64,000 nucleotides of DNA from Antitrichia curtipendula (GCA_951230915.1 OX579642.1:5766001-5830000); one strand, 5' to 3'. Shown: positions 1 to 10,763, counted from the first letter of the stretch. The notes: a model not told the origin generated them from the letters alone. Numbers and translations: made by a program.

Positions 1-2
1 AA

Positions 3-377
3 TTGAACCAGCAGTGCAACATCTTCAAGAGCACTATGATGGCAAATGCTGCTGATGCCATGGAGAAGCCAATCATGCTGAACCCGTTGACGCGTTTGTG
101 GAGGAACGTGGCTACCTCTGCATGGTTGAGGGCAGCCATTTCGGAATAGATAAAATTATCAGAAATTGTAGTTGTCCAGGTCCTAGGATCAGTTGAAGAT
201 GAGCGTATATTTTCCTCAGTTGCCTTCTCGAAGGGCAAGCTCAGGAATCAACTTGATGAGCACCTAGAGTGCGCGGTGGGAGTCTATTCATAGAAGTACT
301 ACACCTTGAAGAACTTTCCATTCGACAATGCTTATGAAGCTTGGCGCAAGGATAAGAAACGGAAGCTTGAGTCTTAA
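3..377 (+). pseudogene. hAT transposase C-terminal fragment, decayed
   Basis: One frame starting at base 3 reads as the end of a hAT-superfamily transposase. It includes the dimerisation-domain signature GSVEDERIFSSVAFSKGKL (about 189-245), followed by RNQLDEHLECAVGVY and a basic tail KDKKRKLES before a TAA at 375-377. In active hAT enzymes this domain holds the transposase multimer together and carries the last part of the RNase-H-like fold. Two in-frame TAG codons (147-149 and 291-293) break the frame. Both could be CAG to TAG transitions, as expected from decay of methylated DNA. The protein is also cut by the window edge. It could have mobilised the hAT-type MITEs elsewhere in the window, but no matching terminal repeats are visible here, so that is inference. 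Confidence 0.8.
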
Positions 378-1177
378 GTGATAAGGCCCATTCTCAATGA
401 TGAGACGCTTTTGCTAGGCCGAGTCTACGAATTTCCATGTAGACGTTGTGTACTTGTGTCTGTATTGTGTTGTCTTACCTCTATCATATCTTCTTGCTAG
501 GTTTGTCATGATCTCTAAGTCTTTGCTACTTAGTTGATTTGTTGTTCAAGTAGCTCAATAGTTGTTTGCATGGTGCTGCCTTTTTTTTCTTTTTTTCCGA
601 AGTTATGGAATTCGTGTACAATGACAGCCATCTGAGAAAATTGTAGTTGTGTGAAATGTCACTCACAAGGTCACAGGAAGCGTTGGACTTTAGAAGACTA
701 TGTTGCTTGTTTAGTTCCCACCATTGGCACATACATCATTTTGTTATTGATCTAAATATAATTCTGCTGGATCCATTCTTTTTTTTTCTAGCACTCTCTT
801 CAATTTGCATATACTGTGTTTGTCTTAGTTAGATACATTTCATCTCCCCACAGTTCAATTTCTCTAGTATGTATAGCCATTTTCAAAAAGTTTTTTTAGT
901 ATGTATAGCCTTTTTTAGAAAAATATTCTAGTATGTGATGCTAATTTTAGAAACAAATGTGCACATGAGTAGCCAGATCAAACTCAGACACTTCTACAAT
1001 ATTCGCCAATGACTTTGAGAACTCTAATTTGACTAGATGCCAAAAAGCTACAAATGGCAGTGACACATTTTACAGAAAACAAAAAATAGGCAAAGACTAT
1101 TTCGCCACTACCTCTACCAACTACATAACACTATAGCCACACTGTTGACACTCTAGAAAGTCTAAAAAAATGGCTAG
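378..1177. other. No gene recognised
   Basis: AT-rich sequence with poly-T runs near 582 and 779 and short repeats of a GTATGTATAGCC motif (about 868-910). Only short chance open frames are present. It may include the 3' flank of the hAT relic. Confidence 0.5.
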
Positions 1178-1968
1178 TTTAGTATTGTTAAGCATCATGA
1201 ATCATGATCACTATTAGTTGTTATGGCCATCTTTTTGTATATCAGTGAATTTTCAGCTGGTACTCTTTTAGGTTTTTTAACCCTCTAGGCACATGCCACC
1301 TCAGATTGGCTTGATTATTGTCCTAAACTCTTCATTTTCCAATTCCCCAAATCCATCTCCTTTGCCACGTCATCAAATTCCTTGACATGCTCTCTTTACA
1401 AAATGAAAAGAGTCAAAATCGACCATAAACTAGTCGACCAACTAAGCGTTACAAGGTTAAGGCTTAATGAAAATCATCCATCCAAACGCTCAATCCTCGT
1501 CACTTTGTGTCACCAAGCTCTCTAGCCCAGTCTAGACGGGAGCCTTTGTGTCCGGAGGTACGGCTCTCTCTTTGCAGCGTTGCTATGCTGCTTTGCAGCT
1601 CTATTGTTGCGAGGGTACGACGCGACGATCGCTTTGCTTGCTCTTCAGCTTCTCCTCGACCTACTACAGCCTTTTCTTCACAAGCTCACGCTGCTGTCCA
1701 CACTCATCCTTCAAACTTACCTCGACAATAACAAATAGAAACCCCGCGCACACGCGCCACCTCCGCAATCCATTCCTGCTCCTCTCTCGCTCTGTCTCTC
1801 TCTCCCTCTCACTCGCCCCTATTTTTTTATTCCACCCTTTCTGCCTCTCTCTGTGTTCTGCATGTCGCCCCTGCTGTCCCTTGTGCACTTGACTCTCGTC
1901 ACTGTCGTTCTCCACATTCACCGCTTCTCCGATCTCTCCTCCTTTCCCGATCACCTCGTCCTGCACCT
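1178..1968 (+). repeat. Inverted segmental duplication, copy A, left half
   Basis: This stretch is nearly the reverse complement of about 14545-15348. The match begins around GTTTAGTATTGTTAAGCATCATG and runs to the CACCT at 1964-1968, where a 5.15-kb element interrupts it; it resumes at 7121. The segment contains a CT-rich tract (1790-1930) and no long conserved frame. In copy B this DNA lies immediately upstream of the TATA box, so it is probably distal promoter or upstream sequence of the duplicated gene head. Confidence 0.9.
1964..1968 (+). repeat. Target-site duplication CACCT, left
   Basis: CACCT here and at 7121-7125 bracket the inserted element. In the uninterrupted copy B the two flanks meet at a single CACCT, so this is a true 5-bp duplication, the size made by LTR-retrotransposon integrases. 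Confidence 0.88.
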
Positions 1969-3540
1969 AATGAGCCCTCAAGTTCGCACTTGAAGCTCTG
2001 GATTTATTTTTCGCGATTTACTGTTAGTTTTTAGTGTTAATTCACGTAAAATGGCATGAATTAGTAGTTGAGAGGAGTTTGGTAGAAGTCCCTACCAGAT
2101 TAGTGAGGAACCTTCCTAAATTCATGGAAAGCACAAAATACTATGCTTTTCTATGTTTATGTCTTAAGTTCAGTGTCTTAGAGTCCATATTAACGTATTA
2201 GAGAGATGTGATGAAGTGAGAGTTAGCCAGTTCTAGTGTCTTGTCCATGTAACACTTGACATGTGAATACATGTGACATCCTGGCTAAAGTGCAAGAGTC
2301 TATATCAAGGTTTAGAAGTATCTCGATCCAATTCATGTAGAATATGGGTTAGTTACATGAAGACCTATAAATGTTGAAGAATGTGAATTAGAATGCAAAG
2401 TAGAAGAAGGGCGAGGTGATTGGAGCTTACAGAAAGGTGCTTTTAGGGTAAAAGCATGCCAAGAGATCAACAGCGGAGCTAATCATCCACAACAACCCCG
2501 GTACCAGAATAATTTCTTCCCCGGACGGAAATTATTAAGGAATTGCTAAAATTAGCATCCTTATTGGAGGATTGGTTTTGCCTTTGGCCTTTGGCCACTT
2601 CCCAAAAGATTGCCCAAAAGTTTCGGGATTTTACAAAACTCCACGATGACTCCATGGGAAGTCAACCGCCTTTGAAACTGATGGTAATTTCTTAGAAATT
2701 ATCCAAAGTGCGGTAAAATCTCACTAAAAATTAGATTAGAGTTTTATGTATTAGATAAGCGACCTGTCAAGTTTGAAGACTTTCTGATAGTCAGAAGTAC
2801 CCGAATCGGCAACGACATCAAATTTAACAAGAATTTACAACACGATGGCGAGTTGACCGGCGAGCCAGGAGCTAGCGGTGTCCGAATGTCGCAAACAAGG
2901 AATGTTTTCTTACTATCACGAACCTTCCAAGCAACCCTAGCCAATTAATTTTCTCGGGAAACTCAAATTCCATTAGTTGGGATTTTGACTTTTCTCTAGA
3001 ATTATCGTTAGTGGTTTTTACAAATATTTATAGCCTGGAAGAAGGGGATAGGGGGTCCCCTAGACTAATTGGGGTCTTCTGAACGCGATGGCGCAATTGG
3101 TTTTCAATTTGGAGTTTTTCCCTAAAAGATAGATAGGGCCAGCTCTTAGTTTGACTTTTTTAGAGTAATTTGTAGTAATTCGAGGTTAATTAACAAAATA
3201 TCTTGGTGAAAATCAAAGATTGGATTTAGTTAAGATGTCAAATCTTTCCTTTAAAAGCCAATTTAGATTAAACTAAGAATATTTGGAATTGACCTAGGAT
3301 TAAATTGCAAAATATCTAGGTTAGTTAGGGTTATTTTCATAAAATCTTTGGGAAAAATCAAGGATTTGATTTAGGCAAGATTTCAAGGCTAATTAAAGCC
3401 TCCAAGGAACTTGCTTGAGGACATTCCTTCCTATTAAACAAAGATTAAATGCAAAATATCTCATAGTAGTTTAGAATTTAATTAGGTAGTTAGTTAAACG
3501 TTTTTTAACCGACAACTTACCGGGGATGGCTTAGCTCAAG

Positions 3541-3549
3541 TATAAAAGG
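3541..3549 (+). promoter_or_regulatory. TATA box of the solo LTR
   Basis: TATAAAAGG lies in the element about 1.57 kb from its left end. A CT-rich start region (TCTCATTTTCTTTTCTCTTTGG, two blocks) follows. Position and context fit the U3/R boundary of an LTR promoter reading to the right. Confidence 0.55.
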
Positions 3550-4181
3550 CCTCCCTTCGAGGTTGTCGGTACCCTCATTCTTATTTCCAAACTCTCATTT
3601 TCTTTTCTCTTTGGTACTGACACGTTGTCAGACCAAACCTTATTTTCATTTCCTTATTGTTGCTCTGCTGTGCTACCAACACGTTGTTGAAGCACTTTAA
3701 GCCAAAAATTGGCTAATTCCTTCTATTTCTTTGCATTTTCCGCTAATTCTCTTGTGTTTTGAAGGACTAGAGGGTCCCTTCAAAACCTATTGCTTTCTTA
3801 TTTGAATTTGAAGGTCGAAAATCCCAAAACTTGATTCTTTGCCTAAATTACTTGAATACTAATAAATTGTAACGCGTGAACACATTTGGTACTAAAATAC
3901 TTAAAGCAGCGAGGCTTGACCTTGCCAAAAGTATTTTAGACTAATTTCCTACTTGAAGTTCGTTGTATAACGGAATTTGAGGTTTAATTGCTAATGTTCG
4001 GTTAAACACTTTCATGTGTACCTCCTTTAGCAGTTAATTGATTGACTTTGACTTGAAATTTTGGAAGATTCGTTTCTAATGTTCAGTTAAACACTGTCAT
4101 GTGTACCTCCTTTAGAATCTAACTTTCGAAATACTTAAATTGGCTTAAGAAGCTCCGTTTGTCCTGGGGTTGACCCCGCAC

Positions 4182-4338
4182 GGCGAAGCTTTGACTTTTG
4201 AAACTTGAAAACAGGTACTTGAAACTTGAAATTATTCGATTTGACCTGGGGTTGCTCCCATACGGCGAAGCTTTGACCCTTAAAAGTCAAAATTTGCCAT
4301 TGGAAACTTGAAATTTACCTCGCACGGCGAAGCTTTGA
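4182..4338 (+). repeat. Array of GGCGAAGCTTTGA motifs (3 copies)
   Basis: Exact 13-mers occur at 4182-4194, 4264-4276 and 4326-4338. Each is preceded by CAC or TAC plus a C, and usually by a GACCCC-like tract, and followed by a run of CTT/GAAACTT sequence. The same 13-mer recurs in the second LTR-like element near 61 kb. Function unknown. Confidence 0.85.
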
Positions 4339-4703
4339 CTTGGAATCACAAAATAAGATTCTTTTGAACCTTATTTAAAGTTCAAAGTTCGTTGTTTCAT
4401 TTCCCTTTTGTTTTGGACACGTGGTGGAGGTATTTTGCTTCCAATTTGCCATTGGTTGCTTTTATTTCTAATTTGCCATTTGTTGTCTTTGAGTCATTCA
4501 AATCACTAGATTTCGTCTTTATTTTTTACTTTCATAAAAATTAGCTTAGTTACGTTCTATTAAAACATCATAAAGGTTATTTTTTTCCTTCTTTTAAAAG
4601 TTAAGTTTAGTGACTATCTTAACTTGTGCGTTGATTTTCTTCCCAAAAATCCCCTCAAAAATCAAAAATTAGTTTTCCATGTAGCTCGAAAACAGAAGAG
4701 AAG

Positions 4704-4935
4704 ACCAGCAGACGGAACCAGAGCAACGGAACGAGCAGACCAGGGCGACAGCACAAGCAAACCAGGGCGACGGAACGAGCGACCAAGGTGACAGAACGAG
4801 TGACCAGGGCGACAGAACGAGAGACCAAGGCAACGGAACGAGCGACCAAGGCGACGGAACGAGCAGACCAGGGCGACAGTACGAGCAAACCAGGGCGACG
4901 GAACGAGCGACCAAGGCGACTAGCACGAGCAGACC
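4704..4935 (+). repeat. 21-bp minisatellite in the solo LTR
   Basis: About eleven imperfect units of a 21-bp motif close to GACCAAGGCGACGGAACGAGC. Because the unit is a multiple of three, all frames stay open through it, which creates spurious repetitive peptides on both strands. I do not call a gene here. Confidence 0.85.
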
Positions 4936-5301
4936 AAGGGGGAAGGGGGCCAGTACGTGTCACCACCGGGGGTTGGCTGAGAACGAAGTGCAGTGGTCTG
5001 AGAGCGGAGTGGGTTTGGTCTGGAGTGAAGTCCAGAGAGTCCAGGGGTTGGAAATCGAAAGTCCCCAAAGTCAATTATCCACAAAATTTCCATAAGCTAA
5101 GGCGGTTGTTGCCACGCTACCAACTTTTTTGCAAATTTTGGAAAATTTGAGCACCAAGGATTCTGAACTAACATTCGCCTCGGTTTTTAAATCTCTCAAA
5201 ACACCATCGCCAAGAATTCAACAACAACAACATCATAAGAAGTGAAAGAAAGCGAGATCATAAGAAGGTTAACAAGGGAGGACGAAGAATGAAGGAGTTA
5301 A

Positions 5302-5512
5302 GGTTAGTATCTTACTATTGAAATTTGAATTGTTTTGATTCTTCTATTCTTTTTGTTAGTATCTTACTATTGAAATTTGGATTGTTTTGATTATTCTATT
5401 CTTTTTGTTAGTATCTTACTATTGAATTTTAGACTGTATTGATTATTCTATTTTTTTCGTTAGCATCTTACTATTGACGTTAGATTGTTTGGATTGCAAA
5501 ATTCCTTTTACT
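5302..5512 (+). repeat. 52-bp tandem repeat, four units
   Basis: GTTAGTATCTTACTATTGA-type units start at 5303, 5355, 5407 and 5459, exactly 52 bases apart. The last is the most diverged (TTAGCATCTTACTATTGACG). It lies inside the solo LTR. Confidence 0.85.
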
Positions 5513-7172
5513 ATTCATCGATAGATTTGTTTTGATTATTTTAAGCTTATTTTATTAGATTACTATTCATTCGGTTGATTTTAGTTATTAATTAGGATTC
5601 CAAAGACAAATTAGTTGTTGTTTTGTTGTTTGGGTTTTGTTTTATTAGGCCTAATAAGCCAAATAGATACAAACAAACACCAACTAATATCTTGGAATAT
5701 TTAACAAAATAACGATTAAACAATTGGCAATCAAATAAACTACTATTCATTGAAAACTTGGGAAAAATGAATTAAATTTATCATTTAATTTAATTTCCTA
5801 AAATCAAAGGATTAGTTTTAATTGCCAAAACTAACAAACTTGGACTTTTTAGATAGGTTTAAGAAACAATAATACTAAGATTTCTTCCAAATCCATGAAA
5901 GACAATGGAGAATTTCAAGGAGACGATTATGATGGTGTTTTGCGATGATGGGACGATCGACATTCTCGATATTGAAGTATGAATTTCAAAACTTGTCTTT
6001 TGTTTTCTCTTTTGCTTTCTTTCTTTAAAAAATTAGATTAGAAAACTAAAACTAGCAAAATTAGGAATCCGATAGCTAGTTAGAATTTAAAATCATTGGA
6101 AAACCTTAAAACACTTAACTATAACTGTGAAAGTAATAATTAGATTAACTTTGAATGAATTTGGAAACCGAAATAGTAATTTCATCCAAAGGAATTTCAA
6201 AAAGAAATCTAAAGTAATTTAGGAATCTAGGGAATATTAGAATAATTGGGGGAATTAAACCCTAATTTATCCCTTAAATTCTACATAAAACTTATTGAAA
6301 CCGAATTCCATCCAACTAAGGGAAATTTTCATTCATTCATAAGTTTTTACCTAGAAATCCAAAATTCTTACTTTTTACCATTATAAGAAAGTAATTTATC
6401 ACTTTACCCATAAAAACCATAAAACTATAGAAAATCACTAAAATTAGAATAATAGCTTAGAATTAGGCTTAATTAAAGAACAATTAGGAATATTCTCAAG
6501 GAACAACTAGGGAATCTTTGGAAACCATAATCTTTTAGAAAATCCTTTTAAGATTCCAAATCCACCTTTTACTTTTTAAACTACTTTAATTTGAAAGGAT
6601 AAAAGTGTGGATAAAGATTTGATCTAAATTTGGATGAAAATTCCGAAAATAGGTTTAAATTAGGTTTTTCTCAAAAATTCCATTAGTCAACTTAATCAAC
6701 CTTTTAACCTGAAATTTAGATTTATTTCACATTATTTTGCTATTTTTAGTTGACGAATGAAGTTTTTAGAATAGAATTAGGACCAAATTTCATCCACGCA
6801 TAACTTTTGCTAGGAATATCAGAATCCAGCTTGCTTTACCATTTCGGGAAGGGCAAATTGTATTCTTTGATTTAGAATAGGTAGAATTTTAGTTTAGTTA
6901 GAAGTTTAATCGCATTTAATTAACCCTTAACAACCTTTATTTCTTAACTATTAGTGTGTTTTGAAGCATTTAAATTAGGTAAAATCAACATAACAAAGTG
7001 TCCATTGCTTGGAAGGCCAAAGAACACTACGTTTAATTTCATCCCCTAGAAATTACTTTTCATGCCGCTAGAATCCGTGTGCACGTTTTACCTCTGAAGG
7101 GGGAGATTAAAATACTCACACACCTCTTCCAGGTCTGGCTTCTCCCCCCTCTCTCCTTGCTCGATGGATCCT

Positions 7173-7348
7173 TATAAATCGCAAACCCCAAGGAGCTGAG
7201 TGAGTAGGGTTTGTGATAACGTTCCAATTAGGGTTTACACCTGGAATTCATGAATGGGACTCTATTTAGGGTTTGTTTACACGCACCTTTGGTGCAAAAC
7301 ATACTGATTCTCTGTTTTGTTTTGTTTTGCTTTGCTTTTGTGGTGTAG
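7173..7348 (+). promoter_or_regulatory. Gene promoter: TATA box and AGGGTTT boxes (copy A)
   Basis: TATAAAT at 7173-7179 is followed by several AGGGTTT/AAACCC telo-box-like motifs (near 7206, 7230 and 7267). Such boxes are common near the start sites of plant housekeeping and ribosomal genes. The same elements are kept in copy B on the minus strand (TATA complement at 14492-14498). A T-rich tract and TGGTGTAG before 7349 look like an intron end, so 7180-7348 is probably 5' leader with an intron. Confidence 0.6.
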
Positions 7349-7478
7349 AAAATTTTGGCTGCCGGCAAGTTCACCGACTATGTGTTGCGCATATTCGTTG
7401 CTACGGGGAATGACGAGGTGCTGCAATTGGTGAAGGCTTTGCACATTCGTCCTATTTCTAAGCCCATTCTTCCTACTC
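7349..7478 (+). CDS. Candidate exon of an unrecognised gene (copy A)
   Basis: Between an acceptor-like TGGTGTAG and a strong donor GTGAGTTC, one frame reads KILAAGKFTDYVLRIFVATG and continues through NDEVLQLVKAL to HIRPISKPILPT, 43 residues. The minus-strand copy in segment B keeps the frame open with only a few substitutions (for example F to L, R to H, H to R), which supports a once-coding exon. I do not recognise the family. No ATG lies in the exon (TTG is at the position of the likely MAAGK start in both copies), so translation would begin in an upstream exon, or the copies are dead. It may be the 5' end of the gene region at 9.8-11.4 kb, with the two MITEs in an intron, but that link is inference. 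Confidence 0.45.
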
Positions 7479-7774
7479 GTGAGTTCGATTTCACTTGCAT
7501 GTTTCCTTCACCGTTTAGGGTTTCTATAATTTCTTCTTTTCTATAATTTCCTTTCCTCAGTAACGTTGTTTTGTGTAGCTTTGATTTAGGGCACGAGTTA
7601 GGATAGGATAACCTTGGCAATAGTGGTAAGGGTCTTGCCCTGAAGAAACCTTCTTCTCATTGGTGCCTTTTGTGGTGTTGACATTTGTTTATGCATAAGT
7701 ATGGACTTGGAGTATTAGGTTACCAAATTGGAACCCTTTAAAATTGGCTTTTTAGAAGAATAGCATATCATATA

Positions 7775-8191
7775 GGAAAAATTACAAATAGGGGCATGAA
7801 AATGAAAAATATTGCATATAGGGGGCGCAGTTTGAAAACAATTACAAATAGGGGCACAATTTCAGAAAAAAAATTGTCATTTTTGCAAAAAAATTGGTTT
7901 GGACATTGGTTGATTTAGACACATCACATTAAATGATATCAAATGATAGCTAATTTCCAAAGAACTTAAAATCTCTTGAAGTCAAGCCTAAGCAAAAGAA
8001 AATTTAATAAAGGGGATGACAACTTTTGGAGATGTTTTTGTATTTTGAAAGCTAGCCAACGTTTAATATGATGTACTTAATTCAACCAATATCTAAACCA
8101 AAAAAAAATTACAAAAATCTACAATTTTTTTTGAAATTGTGCCCCTGTTTTTAGTATTTTACATTTTGGTGCCCCTATTTGTAATTTCCCC
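7775..8191. mobile_element. Foldback MITE, 417 bp, TA target duplication
   Basis: Long inverted arms (about 7775-7926 and 8082-8191) start GGAAAAATTACAAATAGGGG and GGGGAAATTACAAATAGGGG. TA flanks both ends (7773-7774 and 8192-8193), as in Tc1/mariner-type MITEs. Inside, the arms carry repeated ATTACAAATAGGGGC units. Its left arm is also at the end of copy B, so the element was present before the segmental duplication. Confidence 0.8.
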
Positions 8192-8215
8192 TAGAAAATA
8201 TGACTAAAAGAAATA

Positions 8216-8467
8216 GGGATAGTTTTATGGGTACCCCTGAAGTTTGCAATATTTACATAAATACCCCTGCTTTTCAGAAATTACACAAATACCCTGGCAC
8301 CAAACTTGTCAGGCATTTGTTTTTGTTGTATATGTCACTTCCCCTTCTTCCTTTGTGTGCACGTTGCTTCTGTTTTGTTTGTCCAAGGGTAATTTGTGTA
8401 ACTTCTAAAAAAGCAGGGATATCTATGTAAATATTGCAAAGTTCAGGGGTATCCATGAAACTTTCCC
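8216..8467. mobile_element. Foldback MITE, 252 bp, TA target duplication
   Basis: Arms of about 80 bp start GGGATAGTTTTATGGGTACC and, from the other side, GGGAAAGTTTCATGGATACC. Both go on through CCCTGAA.TTTGCAATATTTACAT. TA flanks both ends (8214-8215 and 8468-8469). It sits 24 bp from the preceding MITE. Confidence 0.82.
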
Positions 8468-8469
8468 TA

Positions 8470-9806
8470 GAAAATAAGACATGAAACTTTCCCTAGGAAA
8501 TAAGGCAGAGATAACTATCATGTATACTATGTTGTTAATGATGTGATTAAAGTAAAGCATGTACAAAGGATGTACACAGGAGCTACAGATTACCAGATCT
8601 ACATTTTAACCTAAGACTCGAGTAATAAATCTTAGGGAATGTTTACTGGTTCAAAATGGTGGAGGTAAAATGCTTGAGAATGTGCTTGACCCCTGCTTCA
8701 TGTGCTAGCAATGGTGAAAAAAACCATGCTACTTCTCTTTGTCTCCATGTCAATACTTTTGAGGTTTCTACCTACTAAAGTTGCTCCCAAAGTGTAGATC
8801 ACGGTTTATATGCCACTTAACGATCCCAAAGTTAAATTGATGCAATTAACATGCATATATATTGTCATGGAGTTCAATAGAGCTCTATTGTATGAGGTGG
8901 TAATGGTTTTTTATTGTTACCACCATAATTTCAGCCTGGTTTGATTGTAACACATGACAAGTAATTGTGTACGTTGTGTGCAGGATGTTCTGACAAGGAA
9001 TTTTAGGCATTTGACAAGCTTGCTATGTTGTAAAGTTGCTAGTTTCCTCATTCGTACCTTACTACCAAGAGTCAACTGATATTTTGTTACTACGCAGGTA
9101 TTTTCATGTTTCTGATCTGTCTTTGATATTGTTGGAAGATGTATTTCTTTTCAAACACTGTCAGTGCTTGTGAAAGTCTTAGAAACGGTGAGTTACTTCT
9201 TGTTCAAAGTTGAGATTGCTTATTGTGTGTATCTTTGCACTCTAGTGTTAATAGTGGATGTTGCCCCTGCCTTTCCACCTTTCCAACGCTGGGAAGGGCA
9301 CTTGCGGCTTGCAAACCTCTAAACTCGTTTGTAATCTAAGTGCTTGTGTGAAGTCTTTTCGTTAGCCCCATCTTGATTTGCAATTGCTACTTGCAATGGA
9401 GCACTTATTTTTTGTCAGTGTGAGATATTGAGGAGCAGGGAAGAAATGCTTGGTTCCTGTTTAAGCCTTGAACATTATCCATTGATGTGTGGTGTTTTTG
9501 CAGCGTAGGAGCATATTTTGTTTGAGGCTGTTTTACCAAAGGAAGGACATTATTAGCGTCAATCATGCCTTAGGTGAGGTTTGGTACTTCCGTATGTGAA
9601 GTCCTTATGTATTGCCTTCATAATAAGGTCTTATAACGATGTGTAAAGTTCTAGGACATTTGTCAGGCATTAAGTAGCTCATTTGTTGCAAGCATGATTT
9701 CTTTGTCTGTACTTGTTCCTTTGTCCACATCATTCATATTTCATAGCTTTACGCCCATTAGCCTATCTTTTTATTAGAGTTTTCTATTTCATACCTGGAC
9801 AAACAG
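8470..9806. other. No gene recognised; possible intron
   Basis: Sequence of mixed composition with no long frame and no repeats that I can match elsewhere in the window. If the exon at 7349 and the coding region from about 9807 belong to one gene, this would be intronic and could hold short exons that I cannot place. Confidence 0.4.
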
Positions 9807-10755
9807 ACTTTCATGCTGAGATTGGGGCCTCATCCCCGTCATCACCTACACCCTTGGCATCTGGATTGCAAAAACCAGTTTCGGAGTTGCTATCGCCTTC
9901 ATTTTGGGCTATGTATGGTGGTAGGAGTTTGTTATCGTGGACTATTTGGGATCATTGCATGGAGGAGCTTAGTACGCACAGCGATGGGACTCAACCTCCA
10001 ACGGATGTGGAGGACCTACTATCATCATTTCAACCCATTTTGTCCGATAGTATCATTTCACAGATACAATTGACATTGGAGGCTTTGGAGGAGTCCACTT
10101 TGGGTCCTAAAACTGCCTTTGTCCCCAGCAAGGAGAATATTCTAGGGAATGTACTAATAACGCTGCAAGAGTGTGCGTATGGGTTAGATGAGGGTGGCCG
10201 TGGCAGTGAGCAGCAAGGTGAAAGGAGAACGTCAGCTCAAAATGTACGTGGCAGAGAAGCGGGGGGGAGAAGTGGAGGCAGAGGCACGAGAAGTGGAGGC
10301 AGAGGCAAAGGGGAAAGAAGTGGAGGTGGAGGAAGACATGGAGGGCAAGGTGGAGATGACGATCAGGAGAGGGAATTCTTGGAGAGACTTGATGGTCAGG
10401 TTTTTCGAGATGTGGAGGAAATTATTGTAAGTTTGGATGACTATGTGACCCCCCTAAAGGGAATGTAGTGATGCGCCATGTGAGGGCACTCAGTATTGTA
10501 GAACGAGCACGTTTGTTCTCTCAGCATTTTGTTGCGAGAGCTGAAATTGTCTCGTACAACCCGTATCTTACTCGTGGATTTGCGTGCTTCTGCCACGGCA
10601 CCAGACTATCATCAAGTCATGAGTTTTCAAGATGCGGTATCAAGCCTTTTAAGACTGGTACTGAATTTTCACCCGATAAAGCCTTCTATGTTACCAACCA
10701 GGTGGAAGCAGCTTTCGAGTTTCCATTATTTAATCATCTTGGCAAAGATCCAAGT

Positions 10756-10763
10756 GACATAGT
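10756..10763 (+). repeat. 8-bp target duplication GACATAGT, left
   Basis: Identical to 11069-11076 on the other side of the 305-bp element. Eight bases is the hAT signature. Confidence 0.92.

Larger units (their letters stand above)
1969..7120 (+). mobile_element. Solo LTR (about 5.15 kb) inserted in copy A
   Basis: The empty site is preserved in copy B, so both ends are known to the base: insertion of 1969-7120 with duplication of CACCT. The element ends in CTCACA and begins AATGAG. TGAG pairs with CTCA, and a canonical start would be TGTGAG, so the first two bases look mutated. It contains no coding region. A TATA box at 3541 precedes a long leader with repeated motifs, minisatellites and AT-rich sequence. 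This order (long U3, TATA, long R/U5, no genes) fits a solo LTR left by LTR-LTR recombination. LTRs of about 5 kb are known in Ogre/Tat-type Ty3 elements. A LARD-like non-coding element is the alternative. No primer-binding site or second LTR was found inside. Confidence 0.75.
7121..7912 (+). repeat. Inverted segmental duplication, copy A, right half
   Basis: This resumes copy A after the inserted element, starting with the second CACCT (7121-7125). It matches the reverse complement of about 13770-14545. The match ends after GGACAT at about 7912, inside the left arm of a MITE (7775-8191), so the duplication break lies within that MITE. Confidence 0.9.

Noticed and set aside
1507..1966. Frames on both strands repeated at 14548-15007
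   Set aside because: Conserved only because the DNA is duplicated; CT-rich low complexity, and substitutions do not favour any frame.
4655..5150. Overlapping long frames on both strands with repetitive peptides
   Set aside because: They are by-products of the 21-bp minisatellite inside a non-coding LTR; no domain and no start context.
7349..7478. This exon as the first exon of RPS5
   Set aside because: Its peptide does not match the RPS5 N-terminal region, which is strongly conserved.
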